Assembly (NCBI GenBank): GCA_963669265.1
Contig: OY769916.1
Coordinates: 3,472,001-3,536,000, forward strand
Length of the DNA: 64,000 nucleotides
Direction of reading: 5' to 3'
Source: SZUA-547 sp963669265
GTDB taxonomy: Bacteria > Pseudomonadota > Alphaproteobacteria > Rhodobacterales > Rhodobacteraceae
The notes under the pieces were generated by a model. It was not told the origin of the DNA. It was given only the letters and a program-made list of their open reading frames with translations, and searched no databases. Numbering within the stretch: the stretch's first letter is position 1; each line of letters starts with the position of its first letter. The position numbers and the translations under genes were made by a program. Positions 25,408 through 33,626 of this stretch are shown piece by piece.

Positions 25408-27613
25408 TCGCCCGCCCGCAGATCTTTTCGCGCGTCTGCCGGGATATATGCGCAGCCGCGACGCGGCGGAGGGCCGCCCGTTGGAGGCGCTGATGGGCCT
25501 GTTCCGTGAGGAGCTGGGCGTTGTCGAACAGGATCTGGACCAGCTTTACGACAACTGGTTCGTGGAGACCTGCGAGCCCTGGGCCCTGCCGTATATCGCC
25601 GCGCTGGTCGGCGCGCGCCCGATGCGCGAGATCGGCGAGGATCAGGCGGGGCTGCTGCGCGCCTATATCGCCAATGTGCTGCAATACCGGCAGGCCAAGG
25701 GCACGGCGGCGGTGGTCGAACAGGCGGCGCGCGACGTCTCAGGCTGGCCGGTGGTGGCGGTGGAGTTCTTCCAGCGTTTGACCGCCAGCCAGAATGTGAA
25801 CCATCTGCGCAAGAACGCGATCGCGTTTCCGGATCTGCGCGACTCCGCGAAAGTCCGACACAGCCGCTCGCCGTTTTCGCGTATGGCGCATGGCGCGGCG
25901 GCGGGCGCGCCGAACGGCTGGTCCGGTCGCTACAACATCCCGCATCTGGGCGTGTTCGTCTGGCGCCAGTCCGCGGCGCCGCTCGGGCAGGTGGAGGGCG
26001 AACAGAGCGCCTATATGGGCGGACCGGAACCCTTCGCCAACGCGGCGGAGCCGGGTCTGTTGCGCTTCGATCCGTTGGGGCGCGATCTGCCGCTGGTCAA
26101 TCGGCCAGAGGCCGACAAATCCGTGGCCGCCCGCATGACCGCCCGCACCGTGCCGGCCGAACTGCAACGAGGCGAGGTCTATGACGCGCTGAACGCCGCC
26201 CGCGAGGCCGGGGCCACCCCTGACGAGTGGTTTGAAAACGCGCCGCCCTTCACCGTACGCCTGAACGGGGCGGACCTGCCGCCAGACAAATTGTTCTGCT
26301 GCGATCTGAGCCAGACCGAAGCGAGCGACTTTCGCCGCCCCGCCAATGCGGGCGAGGTGATGATCGATCCGGCGCTTGGCCGTTTGTCGCTGCACCCGGA
26401 TGACGAGGCTGCGCCGGTCGAAGTCGGATTCGCGCAGGCGTCGAGTTTCGACATCGGTGGCGGCGCCTATGACCGGCGGGAAAGCGTGGAGCGCTGGTTG
26501 CCCGATCTCGCGATCGAAGGCGAACCTGATCCCTGGCATATCGGCGTCACCAAAGTGGCGGCGCATGTCACCGACAATCCCGATCAGGGCGGCGTCGTCG
26601 TTTCGGAGATGCGAGAAGCGATCAAACGCTGGAACGCGCACGCCGCGGGCAATCCCGGCGCGCGCGGGATCATCACTGTGATGGACAACGCCAGCTATGA
26701 GGAAGCGCTGAACGGGCAGCGCCGCATTATCCTGCCAGCGGGCGCCAAGCTGGCGATCGTGGCGGCGGCCTGGCCAGCGACGGATCTCGGCGGCGGCGCG
26801 TTCGAGCGCCAGAAGGGGCGGATATCGCCGTTGCACCGCCGTCCCTGCCTGACCGGTCCGATCACCGTCGACGCGCTCGACGCGGGCGATGACGAGGGCG
26901 GCGAGCTGGTGATCGACGGGCTGGTGATCCGCAAGAAGATCCAACTCCGCGATGCTGGCGATCTCAGCCGTCTGGGTCTCTATAACTGCACGGTCGGCGG
27001 CGGCGAGGGCAAGCTGGACGCGCCGATCGCGTGCGGCGCGGGCAATGAGCGCGCAAGCCTGACCATCCATCGCTCTGTCTTGAGCTCGATAGATCTGCCG
27101 ACATCGGCGGGGCGTCTCTCGATAAGCCGATCGATTCTTGGCGAGGATCGCACGGCTGATGGCGGCGCGCCCAGCCTGCACATCATCCGCGCGCCGGGAG
27201 TGGACGCCGAGATATCCGGCGCCACCGTCTTTGGCCGGGCGTCGCTCCGCACCATCGAAGCTGAGAACAGCCTGCTGCTGGGCCGCGTCGCTCTGGAGCA
27301 CAAACAACAGGGCTGCGTGCGCTTTTGCTATGCGACGCGGGATTCCGCTCTGCCGCGCCGCTATCGCTGCGTGCCCGGCGCGTCCGACCCGGACAGCCTG
27401 CGCCCGATCTTTTCCGCCAGCCGCTTCGAGGCGTCCGGCTTTGCCCGCCTGAGCCTCAGCACGCCGTCGGAAATCCGGCAAGGCGCCGAAGACGGGATGG
27501 AGATGGGCGTCGGGTTCAGCAATCGCGATCCCGCGCGCTTGGCCAACATGATGGACGCCATCGAAGAATTCGCCCCCTTTGGCCTGACGCCGGGCGTCAT
27601 TTTTGTGACATAG
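25400..27613 (+). CDS. gpI-type tail protein with likely beta-helix extension
   Basis: This 737-residue protein starts with a domain like phage P2 gpI / T4 gp7-type tail proteins: RLPGYMRSRDA, LDQLYDNWFVETCEPWALPY and YIANVLQYRQAKGTAAVVEQ (about residues 10-115). The gpI module links the J-type wedge to the tail fibres. The rest is long for the family. From about residue 470 the sequence has regularly spaced hydrophobic strands (for example LTIHRSVLSSIDLP, LSISRSILGED and VDAEISGATVFGRASLRTIE) consistent with a right-handed beta-helix. The fused region may bind the target surface or the downstream beta-helix protein. The N-terminal assignment is firm and the beta-helix call is inferred. Confidence 0.85.
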   Translation: MRNRPPADLFARLPGYMRSRDAAEGRPLEALMGLFREELGVVEQDLDQLYDNWFVETCEPWALPYIAALVGARPMREIGEDQAGLLRAYIANVLQYRQAKGTAAVVEQAARDVSGWPVVAVEFFQRLTASQNVNHLRKNAIAFPDLRDSAKVRHSRSPFSRMAHGAAAGAPNGWSGRYNIPHLGVFVWRQSAAPLGQVEGEQSAYMGGPEPFANAAEPGLLRFDPLGRDLPLVNRPEADKSVAARMTARTVPAELQRGEVYDALNAAREAGATPDEWFENAPPFTVRLNGADLPPDKLFCCDLSQTEASDFRRPANAGEVMIDPALGRLSLHPDDEAAPVEVGFAQASSFDIGGGAYDRRESVERWLPDLAIEGEPDPWHIGVTKVAAHVTDNPDQGGVVVSEMREAIKRWNAHAAGNPGARGIITVMDNASYEEALNGQRRIILPAGAKLAIVAAAWPATDLGGGAFERQKGRISPLHRRPCLTGPITVDALDAGDDEGGELVIDGLVIRKKIQLRDAGDLSRLGLYNCTVGGGEGKLDAPIACGAGNERASLTIHRSVLSSIDLPTSAGRLSISRSILGEDRTADGGAPSLHIIRAPGVDAEISGATVFGRASLRTIEAENSLLLGRVALEHKQQGCVRFCYATRDSALPRRYRCVPGASDPDSLRPIFSASRFEASGFARLSLSTPSEIRQGAEDGMEMGVGFSNRDPARLANMMDAIEEFAPFGLTPGVIFVT

Positions 27614-27623
27614 GAGATCCGCC

Positions 27624-30600
27624 ATGTCCGGAGATTTTTCCAGAAACACATTCGAGCCGGCCAAGAATTTCAGCCTGGTCCGCATGCAGCAGGGCCGCCT
27701 GTTCACCGACGCCGACTGGAATGAGCAAGGCGACATCCTGCGCGGCTCAGACCGGGCGACGGCGGCGGATCTGATTGGCCCCGCGGGGTTCCCGCAGGAC
27801 GATGCGGGTTTCGCCCTAAGCTATGACGCCGGGGCTGACGCCCTGGTCATCGGGCCGGGCGCAGGCTATGTCGCCGGAGTGCGTCATGCGCTTGACCCGG
27901 ACGCCGAACTGGAGATTGAGAAGCAATCCGGCTCCGGCGCCAACACGGTCTGGAAGATCGGGGCGGGCGGTCCGCTGAGCGATGGGGACACGTTGGCGAC
28001 GGGGCCGCTTGACGCGCCCGCCTATCACAACGTGCGCGACTTCACGGAAGCGCAGGACGGGACGCGCAGTTTCCGGACAACGCCCGCCTTGCCGGCGGGG
28101 ACGACAAGCGTGCGCAAGGCGACCACCGTCAACCGACAGCCTTTCGCGCCCCAAGATGCGGCGCCGGATAGTGATGGCGACTATGTCGCCTTCCTCAAAT
28201 CGCTCGATCTGCCGGTGACGGCGCTGGACGACCCGGACATTCGGGAAGTCGCCTTTGACGGCCCGGACACCGCCACGCGCGACCGCGCGATCTGGCAGGT
28301 TAAGCTCATAAGCCGGACGCTGCTGCTGCAACGCGGGTTGGGCGACGCAGATCTGACCTGTCCCGCCATGGCCGACGGGATCAATCCGGTGCTCGCGCAT
28401 CAAACGCCGGGCCGGTTGCGCGCCCGTGCCGAGGCGGGGGCGATCAGCGCCGGGCCGTGTGCCTTGCCGCCCTCGGCGGGGTACCGCAGCCTGGAGAACC
28501 TGCTCTATCGGGTTGAGATTCATACCGCGCCCTCCGGCGCCGGGCCGACCTCCGCCACCTATAAATGGTCTCGCGAGAACGCCATTCATCGCACCCGGTA
28601 TCAGTCGATCGATGGCGGCGCTCTGGTGGTCGACAGCGTTGGGCGCGACGAGCTGACCGCGCTTAAACCTGAGGACTGGATCGAAATTCGCGATCAGGAC
28701 GCGATCTGGGACGAGGCGCCCGGCTTCTTCGCGCGCATCAGCGAGGTCGTCGGCGACCGCGTGTCGCTGGCCGAGGTCCTGGATCCGGAGAGCCTGACGC
28801 CGCTGACCGATGGCGGCGAGCCGGATGTGGACAAGCTGCCGCGTGCGGCCTTCGTCACGCGGTGGGAGGGCGGCAAGCCGACGCCGATCGCGCTGAGCGC
28901 GTGGATCGATCTGGAGAACGGCGTGCAGGTGGAGTTTGGCGACGGTCGATATCAGCCGGGCGATTATTGGACGATCCCGGCCCGCTCCGTCGCTGGCGAT
29001 ATCGAATGGCCCGCGCATCCGGTCACCGGCGAGCCGGTTCCGGAGGCGCCGGAAGGGCCGCGCCGCGACTACGCCGCGCTAGCGAAACTCTCCAAGTCGC
29101 CTGCGGGCTGGTCAATTGATGAGGATTGCCGGCCGATCTTCCCCACGGCGGTCCATTCGCTGCAATTTCTTTATGGCGGCGGCGACGGGCAGGAGGCGCT
29201 GCCTGATCCGTTGTCTCCCGCGACCCGGGTGACGCTGCCAGAGGCGCTGCGCGCCAGTGTCGTCAGGGGGCATGAACCGGTGGCGGGGGAGACCATCCGC
29301 TTCGAGATCGTCAAGGGCGACGGCCGGTTCGGCAATGGCCTGACCACAGAAGACGCGATCACGGATGCGGAGGGCGTCGCGGAGGTCAGCTGGAGCCTGG
29401 ATGCGTCGAACTTTTCCCAGCAGGTGGCGGCGCGGCGGCTGAACGCGGCGGGCACGGACACCCATGCGCCGATCCTCTACAACGCCAGCCTGTCGCGCGC
29501 CGACAAGGCCTCTTTCGATCCGGCGAACACGCCTGAACTGTCGGCGGCGAACACCGTCCAGAAGGCGATCGAGATGCTCGCCGGGATGCAGCAGCTAGGG
29601 TGCTCGACCCATATCCTGACGCCCGATCCGGGATGGGAGAAGGTGCTGGAGACGCTGCCTCCGGGCGCCAATGTCTCGATTTGTTTCTCGCCCGGCGTCT
29701 ACGCGCTCGCCAGAACGGTGATCATGAACAAGCTCGGCGACGTCTCACTGCATGGCGCGTCGCCCGGAACCGCCTCGATCGTCATCGACCGCACGGAATC
29801 GGCGATGGCGTTTTCGAACTGCGCCTCCGTTTCGGTCAGGGATCTGAGCGTCTCCACGCCCGCCGGGGCCTCCGGCGTGGACGCCAAGCTCAAGGGCAAC
29901 CGCAAGGGAACGCTGGATTTCACTGAATGCGCCGAGGTCGTGGTCGAGGGATGCGCGGTGCATTGCGGCGCCGGCACCTCGCCGGAGCGCACCTGCGTCA
30001 CCTCACGCGGGTCGCTGGATCGGGACGCGCCCGCCAGACCCACGAAATCGGTGTGTATCCGCGACAATGCATTTACGGTCGGCCATATGCAGGAGGCGGT
30101 TCTGGTCACAGACGCCGCGGATGTGGACGTTTCGGGCAACCGCATCTCTGCGGCGAGTCGCAAGGGCGCGTCGCTGTCGCTTGAGAAATTCCAAAACGAT
30201 AAGGCGTGGCTGGCCAAGGCCGTCTCCAGTCTCGTGGCGCGGCCGGTCAAGGGCGGCAAACAGACAAAGGGCGCCGACAAGGTCATTCGCGCGGAGAAAT
30301 GGCGAGTGGGTTTCCGCAGTCCCGCGCCGCAGTCTGAATGGGACGCGATGGTGAAGGCCAACCCGCCTTCGCAGACCGAGCTCTCGTCGCTGAAACGATT
30401 TGAGAAATACGCCAATGGGATCATCCAGAAAGCTGCGAAGGAGCCGGCGCGTTTCCCGTCGATCGACGGCCAGATTCGGGGTTTGGCGAAAGGATTGGGG
30501 ACGAGTGTCGCCGAACTGAACAGCAAACCCGATGTAATCACCAACGTGCTGGTGACGTCAGAGCCGAAAGCCTATCGCTTTGACGCCAAACGAGGTGAGG

Positions 30601-31361
30601 CGAGAGGCGTCGTGCTCGAGGCGAACGGCAACCTCTTGTCTTTTGACTCGCCCGTCTCGCAGGCCGACTGGAACAAGGCGCTGTCGCGCTACGGCGCCAA
30701 GGCGATCGCCAATCCGGACCAATTGCTGACGGCGGCGCGCAACATCGCCAGACAACTGATCCTCGACCCGCAATTTCGCAGCGGGCTGGGCTCGGTGGAA
30801 AACTGGCTGGGGCGCTTTCGCGACGACAGTCCCGGTCTCGTCAGCCAAGGCGTGGTCTGCGCCGGGCGCGTTCTGGGCAATGTCGCGGTCCGATCCAATA
30901 CGATCCACGATAGTGAGGTCGGCGTGCGCGTCGCGCCGAGTCACATGCAGGACCAGAAACATGTGATCGCCAGCGTGCTGATCGAGAACAACCGTATGGA
31001 GTTGATGGGCGAGGGCCCCGACTTTTACGCCGCCTATGGCGTCTTCGTCGGCAACGCGGAAACCGTGCGTATCCTTGGCAATGACATGGCGCTCTCGCCG
31101 CGTCCGAACTTCCGGCAGTTTTTCGCCCAGGGCATCCGTATCTGGGGCTTTGTGGGCCGCGAAGTGCTGGTGTCGCAGAACCGGATCTCCATGGCGACGA
31201 TGGGCGTTCGTTTGCATCATGTGGAAAAGGACGTGAGCGCCGAGTATCTTTGGGTATTCAGCCAGAACCTGATCGAAGGACCCAAGGGAACGCGCGACTT
31301 CAAAGTCGTGCCGTCCGGCGTGCACGTAGAGGAGAACAACCGGGTGTTCCGGGGATTGTAG
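27624..31361 (+). CDS. Large tail protein with DUF6519-like N-terminus and beta-helix
   Basis: This 1245-residue protein is the last gene of the eCIS operon. The N-terminus (FSRNTFEPAKNFSLVRMQQG, then LFTDADWNEQGDILRG) matches a domain of the DUF6519 type that often accompanies eCIS baseplate genes. From about residue 690 the sequence turns into short parallel strands such as VSLHGASPGTASIVIDRTE and SVSVRDLSVSTPAG, the pattern of a right-handed parallel beta-helix. A Lys-rich interruption (about 855-1000) splits the helix. It is the best candidate for the target-binding fibre or spike of the particle, replacing the adenovirus-like fibre of Afp and PVC. Receptor preference cannot be judged. 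It follows the gpI-like gene by 10 bp with an AGGAG site. Confidence 0.85.
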   Translation: MSGDFSRNTFEPAKNFSLVRMQQGRLFTDADWNEQGDILRGSDRATAADLIGPAGFPQDDAGFALSYDAGADALVIGPGAGYVAGVRHALDPDAELEIEKQSGSGANTVWKIGAGGPLSDGDTLATGPLDAPAYHNVRDFTEAQDGTRSFRTTPALPAGTTSVRKATTVNRQPFAPQDAAPDSDGDYVAFLKSLDLPVTALDDPDIREVAFDGPDTATRDRAIWQVKLISRTLLLQRGLGDADLTCPAMADGINPVLAHQTPGRLRARAEAGAISAGPCALPPSAGYRSLENLLYRVEIHTAPSGAGPTSATYKWSRENAIHRTRYQSIDGGALVVDSVGRDELTALKPEDWIEIRDQDAIWDEAPGFFARISEVVGDRVSLAEVLDPESLTPLTDGGEPDVDKLPRAAFVTRWEGGKPTPIALSAWIDLENGVQVEFGDGRYQPGDYWTIPARSVAGDIEWPAHPVTGEPVPEAPEGPRRDYAALAKLSKSPAGWSIDEDCRPIFPTAVHSLQFLYGGGDGQEALPDPLSPATRVTLPEALRASVVRGHEPVAGETIRFEIVKGDGRFGNGLTTEDAITDAEGVAEVSWSLDASNFSQQVAARRLNAAGTDTHAPILYNASLSRADKASFDPANTPELSAANTVQKAIEMLAGMQQLGCSTHILTPDPGWEKVLETLPPGANVSICFSPGVYALARTVIMNKLGDVSLHGASPGTASIVIDRTESAMAFSNCASVSVRDLSVSTPAGASGVDAKLKGNRKGTLDFTECAEVVVEGCAVHCGAGTSPERTCVTSRGSLDRDAPARPTKSVCIRDNAFTVGHMQEAVLVTDAADVDVSGNRISAASRKGASLSLEKFQNDKAWLAKAVSSLVARPVKGGKQTKGADKVIRAEKWRVGFRSPAPQSEWDAMVKANPPSQTELSSLKRFEKYANGIIQKAAKEPARFPSIDGQIRGLAKGLGTSVAELNSKPDVITNVLVTSEPKAYRFDAKRGEARGVVLEANGNLLSFDSPVSQADWNKALSRYGAKAIANPDQLLTAARNIARQLILDPQFRSGLGSVENWLGRFRDDSPGLVSQGVVCAGRVLGNVAVRSNTIHDSEVGVRVAPSHMQDQKHVIASVLIENNRMELMGEGPDFYAAYGVFVGNAETVRILGNDMALSPRPNFRQFFAQGIRIWGFVGREVLVSQNRISMATMGVRLHHVEKDVSAEYLWVFSQNLIEGPKGTRDFKVVPSGVHVEENNRVFRGL

Positions 31362-31431
31362 GGGTGGTCAGAATGCGCGTTCTGCGCTAATCTGAACCTC
31401 CTAACATAATGGCAATCTTTTTTTGGTGCCC

Positions 31432-31456
31432 TGGGGTTCGACTCCCCGTTGGGATT
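31432..31456 (+). other. tRNA 3'-end-like fragment (T-arm plus partial acceptor)
   Basis: The stretch TGGGG-TTCGACT-CCCCG (31432-31448) has a 5-bp stem (one G-U pair) and the 7-base TTCGANN loop expected of a tRNA T-arm. It is followed by TTGGGAT, which could be the 3' acceptor strand. No matching 5' acceptor, D-arm or anticodon arm is visible, and no CCA is encoded. It may be a tRNA remnant or an attachment-site scar at the end of the eCIS block, or a chance hairpin. Confidence 0.35.
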
Positions 31457-31460
31457 TAGC

Positions 31461-31490
31461 GAGGCGGAGCGGGAAACACCGGTCCGCCTC
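31461..31490. terminator. Inverted repeat between the eCIS operon and the small secreted protein gene
   Basis: GAGGCGGA (31461-31468) and TCCGCCTC (31483-31490) form a perfect 8-bp stem with a 14-base loop. It sits between the converging 3' ends of the eCIS operon and the 130-residue gene. There is no U-tract on either side, so terminator function is only suggested by position. Confidence 0.35.
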
Positions 31491-31528
31491 TCGTCGTTTG
31501 GGGCTGCAGCGCGCGTCTCGGGGGCGCG

Positions 31529-31921
31529 TCACCGAGTATCGAGCACCACTCCGATCGAACCTGTGGGCGAGATTACCCGCAATGTGATTTCGCGTCGGCC
31601 GGGGCGCAGTTCTGCAAATTCGATACTGTCTCTATTGCGGACAATCACCGGGGTCTCGGTCGTCTCTCCGATCATTTGGTGACTGCGCAGCGCGATGGCG
31701 GAGGCGCCGGGCGCGCTGATCGAAAATGCGTTCAGATTACAGCTTACCTGAAGGTCGATTAACGTCGCGGCGCCGTCCGGATACGCCGTCTGTTTCTCAA
31801 TCGCGCATGTGGCGGGAACGTAGCCGCGCAGATTGAATCGCACCTCGGCTTGGGGCGCGGTCGCCGCCAAAACGCCGAGAATTGTGACGATCCAGATTGA
31901 GACGGCGTGCCGAAGGCGCAT
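31529..31921 (-). CDS. Small secreted protein, pilin-subunit-like
   Basis: This 130-residue protein has an N-terminal signal peptide (hydrophobic residues 8-23 ending near QAEV). The mature part contains two cysteines (PATCAIEK and VSCNLN) spaced as in pilin-type Ig domains, where they form a disulfide, and a C-terminal strand pattern (EITLRVISPTGSIGVVL) similar to pilin domains. It is transcribed away from the chaperone-usher operon across a 272-bp gap that must contain both promoters. It may be a minor pilus subunit or an accessory adhesin. I cannot match it to a named family. Confidence 0.65.
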   Translation of the reverse strand: MRLRHAVSIWIVTILGVLAATAPQAEVRFNLRGYVPATCAIEKQTAYPDGAATLIDLQVSCNLNAFSISAPGASAIALRSHQMIGETTETPVIVRNRDSIEFAELRPGRREITLRVISPTGSIGVVLDTR

Positions 31922-32193
31922 CGTTTTTCCCAGGCCGAAGCATTGCTACTGGGACGCATTCTGCCTTTGGCGTCAGGGATATGGGGCCGCGTCGCGATTC
32001 AAACTATGCATCATTATATGGCGCTTGGCGGATTCCGCCGCCCTTTTTCGGACATGGAATAGTGTCGAAATTGACTCACATAAGGGAATCTTTTGAGGGA
32101 ATCGTTGAGAGAATCACTGTAACCCAATATTAAGAAACCGCTTTTGTTGAGGCAGAGGCTTTTTGCGTGTGAGTTAAACCTTGGAGTGTGGCA

Positions 32194-32745
32194 ATGAAGG
32201 GTTTCAAACTAGCGGCGGCTGTCAGCGCTGTCGCAATCGGTCTCGGCGTTAGCAGCGCCGCGAACGGTAATCAGGTGATTTTCAATCTTGAAGGTACAGT
32301 AACCGAAGTTTGCGGTGTGTTCGGAACGGGGACCAACACCGTCAATGTCGGCTTTGGCGACCTTGGCGGCGCGTTGACGACCGACTGGATCACTGCGGCG
32401 CCGGATGATGTAAATTACATTTGTAACGGCGCGAATGGTTTCAGCCGCGATATTTCCTCGCAGAATAACGGCGTTCTGGAGAATACCACGACGCCGGGCG
32501 ACACCGTCGACTATGAGATGTCGCATTCGGATCCTGCCGGGGGACCGGCGATCGCTGACTTCGACTTCGGATTCACAGGACTGTCCGGCGGTCTGTCCGA
32601 TGCGTTCAGCGCTGGTGACTTCTCGGCTCTGGTGACCGGTCAGGTGACGTTCCGCGCCCGTGGCGTGACTGACGTCAACGGCTTCGCAACCGTCGACCCC
32701 GGCACCTACGAGGATGTCGTGACGCTGGCCGTCACTGCGAACTGA
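32194..32745 (+). CDS. Probable major pilin-like subunit
   Basis: This 183-residue secreted protein has a clear signal peptide (KLAAAVSAVAIGLGVSSAANG). I chose the ATG at 32194 because GGAG lies 7 bases upstream; the GTG at 32188 is closer to that site. The mature protein is rich in Gly, Asp, Thr and aromatic residues, with two cysteines (TEVCGVF and NYICNGA) suited to a disulfide, and ends in alternating strands (TYEDVVTLAVTAN) like the terminal strand of pilin subunits. It is the first gene of the chaperone-usher set and is followed by a hairpin that could stabilise its message. It is therefore the likely main shaft subunit, although homology is not obvious. Confidence 0.7.
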   Translation: MKGFKLAAAVSAVAIGLGVSSAANGNQVIFNLEGTVTEVCGVFGTGTNTVNVGFGDLGGALTTDWITAAPDDVNYICNGANGFSRDISSQNNGVLENTTTPGDTVDYEMSHSDPAGGPAIADFDFGFTGLSGGLSDAFSAGDFSALVTGQVTFRARGVTDVNGFATVDPGTYEDVVTLAVTAN

Positions 32746-32781
32746 TCGTCGAATAACACCGACAATCTAACGACGATAAAT

Positions 32782-32804
32782 CCCCGGGGCGACTAGTCCC
32801 GGGG
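32782..32804 (+). promoter_or_regulatory. Stem-loop after the pilin gene
   Basis: CCCCGGG (32782-32788) and CCCGGGG (32798-32804) form a perfect 7-bp GC stem with a 9-base loop. There is no U-tract, so it may be a stability or partial-termination element that lets the pilin message outnumber the chaperone and usher messages. This role is inferred from the arrangement common to pilus operons. Confidence 0.45.
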
Positions 32805-32834
32805 ACGATCCCGGAGTCTCAACCGGGGCGACTA
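32784..32834 (+). repeat. 12-bp direct repeat upstream of the chaperone gene
   Basis: CCGGGGCGACTA occurs at 32784-32795 and at 32823-32834, 39 bp apart start to start. The first copy overlaps the stem-loop. The two copies could be a regulator binding pair or the product of a small duplication. Confidence 0.5.
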
Positions 32835-32875
32835 CAGGCGTAATGAAACCGGCGAAAAGTCGGAACGAGGCAGGC

Positions 32876-33604
32876 ATGATTAGATTTTTTAGGCAGAGCG
32901 CCGCGCGAGCCGCAGTGCTCCTTTTGCTGTTCAGCATCTTCGCAGGGCCGAGCAGCGCGTTTGAAGTTTCGCCGATGAGGGCTGAACTGGCGCCGACGGG
33001 CTCCGGCGCGAGCACCGTCATCACTGTGCGCAACACTTTGGCAGAGCCCTTGGCGATAGAGGTCTACGCCACAGACCGCATCGTCGCCGAGAACGGAGAA
33101 CAGTCGTTCGAGCCGAACGACGATGATTTCCTTCTGTTCCCGCCGCAGGCGTTTATTCAGCCCGGCGCGTCGCAGGCGTTCCGGGTTCAGTACATTGGCG
33201 AGCCGGCGCTAAACGCGTCCCGCAGCTACGTCGTCAACGTCTCTCAAGTGCCGATAAAACAGGTGGAGGGAGCTGGCGTTCAAGTCGTCTATCGCTTTGG
33301 CGCGGCGATCTACGTCAATCCGAAGGGCGCAAGTTCCGCTCTGTCGATTGAAGAAACCTCGGCAAGCAACGGCAGCGTCGCAGTGAAGATCCGCAATGAG
33401 GGCAATCGGGTCGCCTTCCTGTCGAACGATCGGCTGGTTTTGTCGACGCCTTCAGGCACGACGACGCTTGAGGGCAATGAGCTTCGCACAAGAGTCGCAA
33501 ATCCGATTCTGCCACCGCTTTCCACCCGGCTCTTCACCTTTGACGCGCCGGAAGTGAGATCCGGCTCTCAAGTCAGCGCTACCCTTTATCCGCGGGACGA
33601 CTGA
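32876..33604 (+). CDS. Periplasmic pilus chaperone (PapD/FimC-like)
   Basis: This 242-residue protein has a signal peptide (AVLLLLFSIFAGPSSA) and a two-domain Ig-like body. The first domain has FEVSPMRAELAP and VITVRNTLAEPLAIEVYATD, followed by FRVQYIG and SYVVNVSQVPI, which match the chaperone G1-strand region used for donor-strand complementation. The second domain ends with TRLFTFDAPEVRSGSQVSATL. I chose the ATG at 32876 rather than the in-frame ATG at 32843 because it places the signal peptide at the N-terminus. It serves the usher that begins 22 bp downstream and should bring pilin subunits to it. Confidence 0.9.
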   Translation: MIRFFRQSAARAAVLLLLFSIFAGPSSAFEVSPMRAELAPTGSGASTVITVRNTLAEPLAIEVYATDRIVAENGEQSFEPNDDDFLLFPPQAFIQPGASQAFRVQYIGEPALNASRSYVVNVSQVPIKQVEGAGVQVVYRFGAAIYVNPKGASSALSIEETSASNGSVAVKIRNEGNRVAFLSNDRLVLSTPSGTTTLEGNELRTRVANPILPPLSTRLFTFDAPEVRSGSQVSATLYPRDD

Positions 33605-33626
33605 TCGGACGGACGGGGGTCTTAGA

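Noticed and set aside
25739..27736. Open frame of 665 codons antisense to the gpI-type gene
   Set aside because: There is no motif or ribosome site, and it crosses two well-supported plus-strand genes in an operon.
5221..31361. Prophage or type VI secretion system
   Set aside because: There is no capsid, portal, terminase, integrase or lysis gene, and no TssJLM membrane complex or ClpV; the AAA+ ATPase, DUF4255 cap and DUF4157 protein indicate an eCIS.
31362..31528. Complete tRNA gene
   Set aside because: Only a T-arm-like hairpin is present; D-arm, anticodon arm and a pairing 5' acceptor strand are missing.
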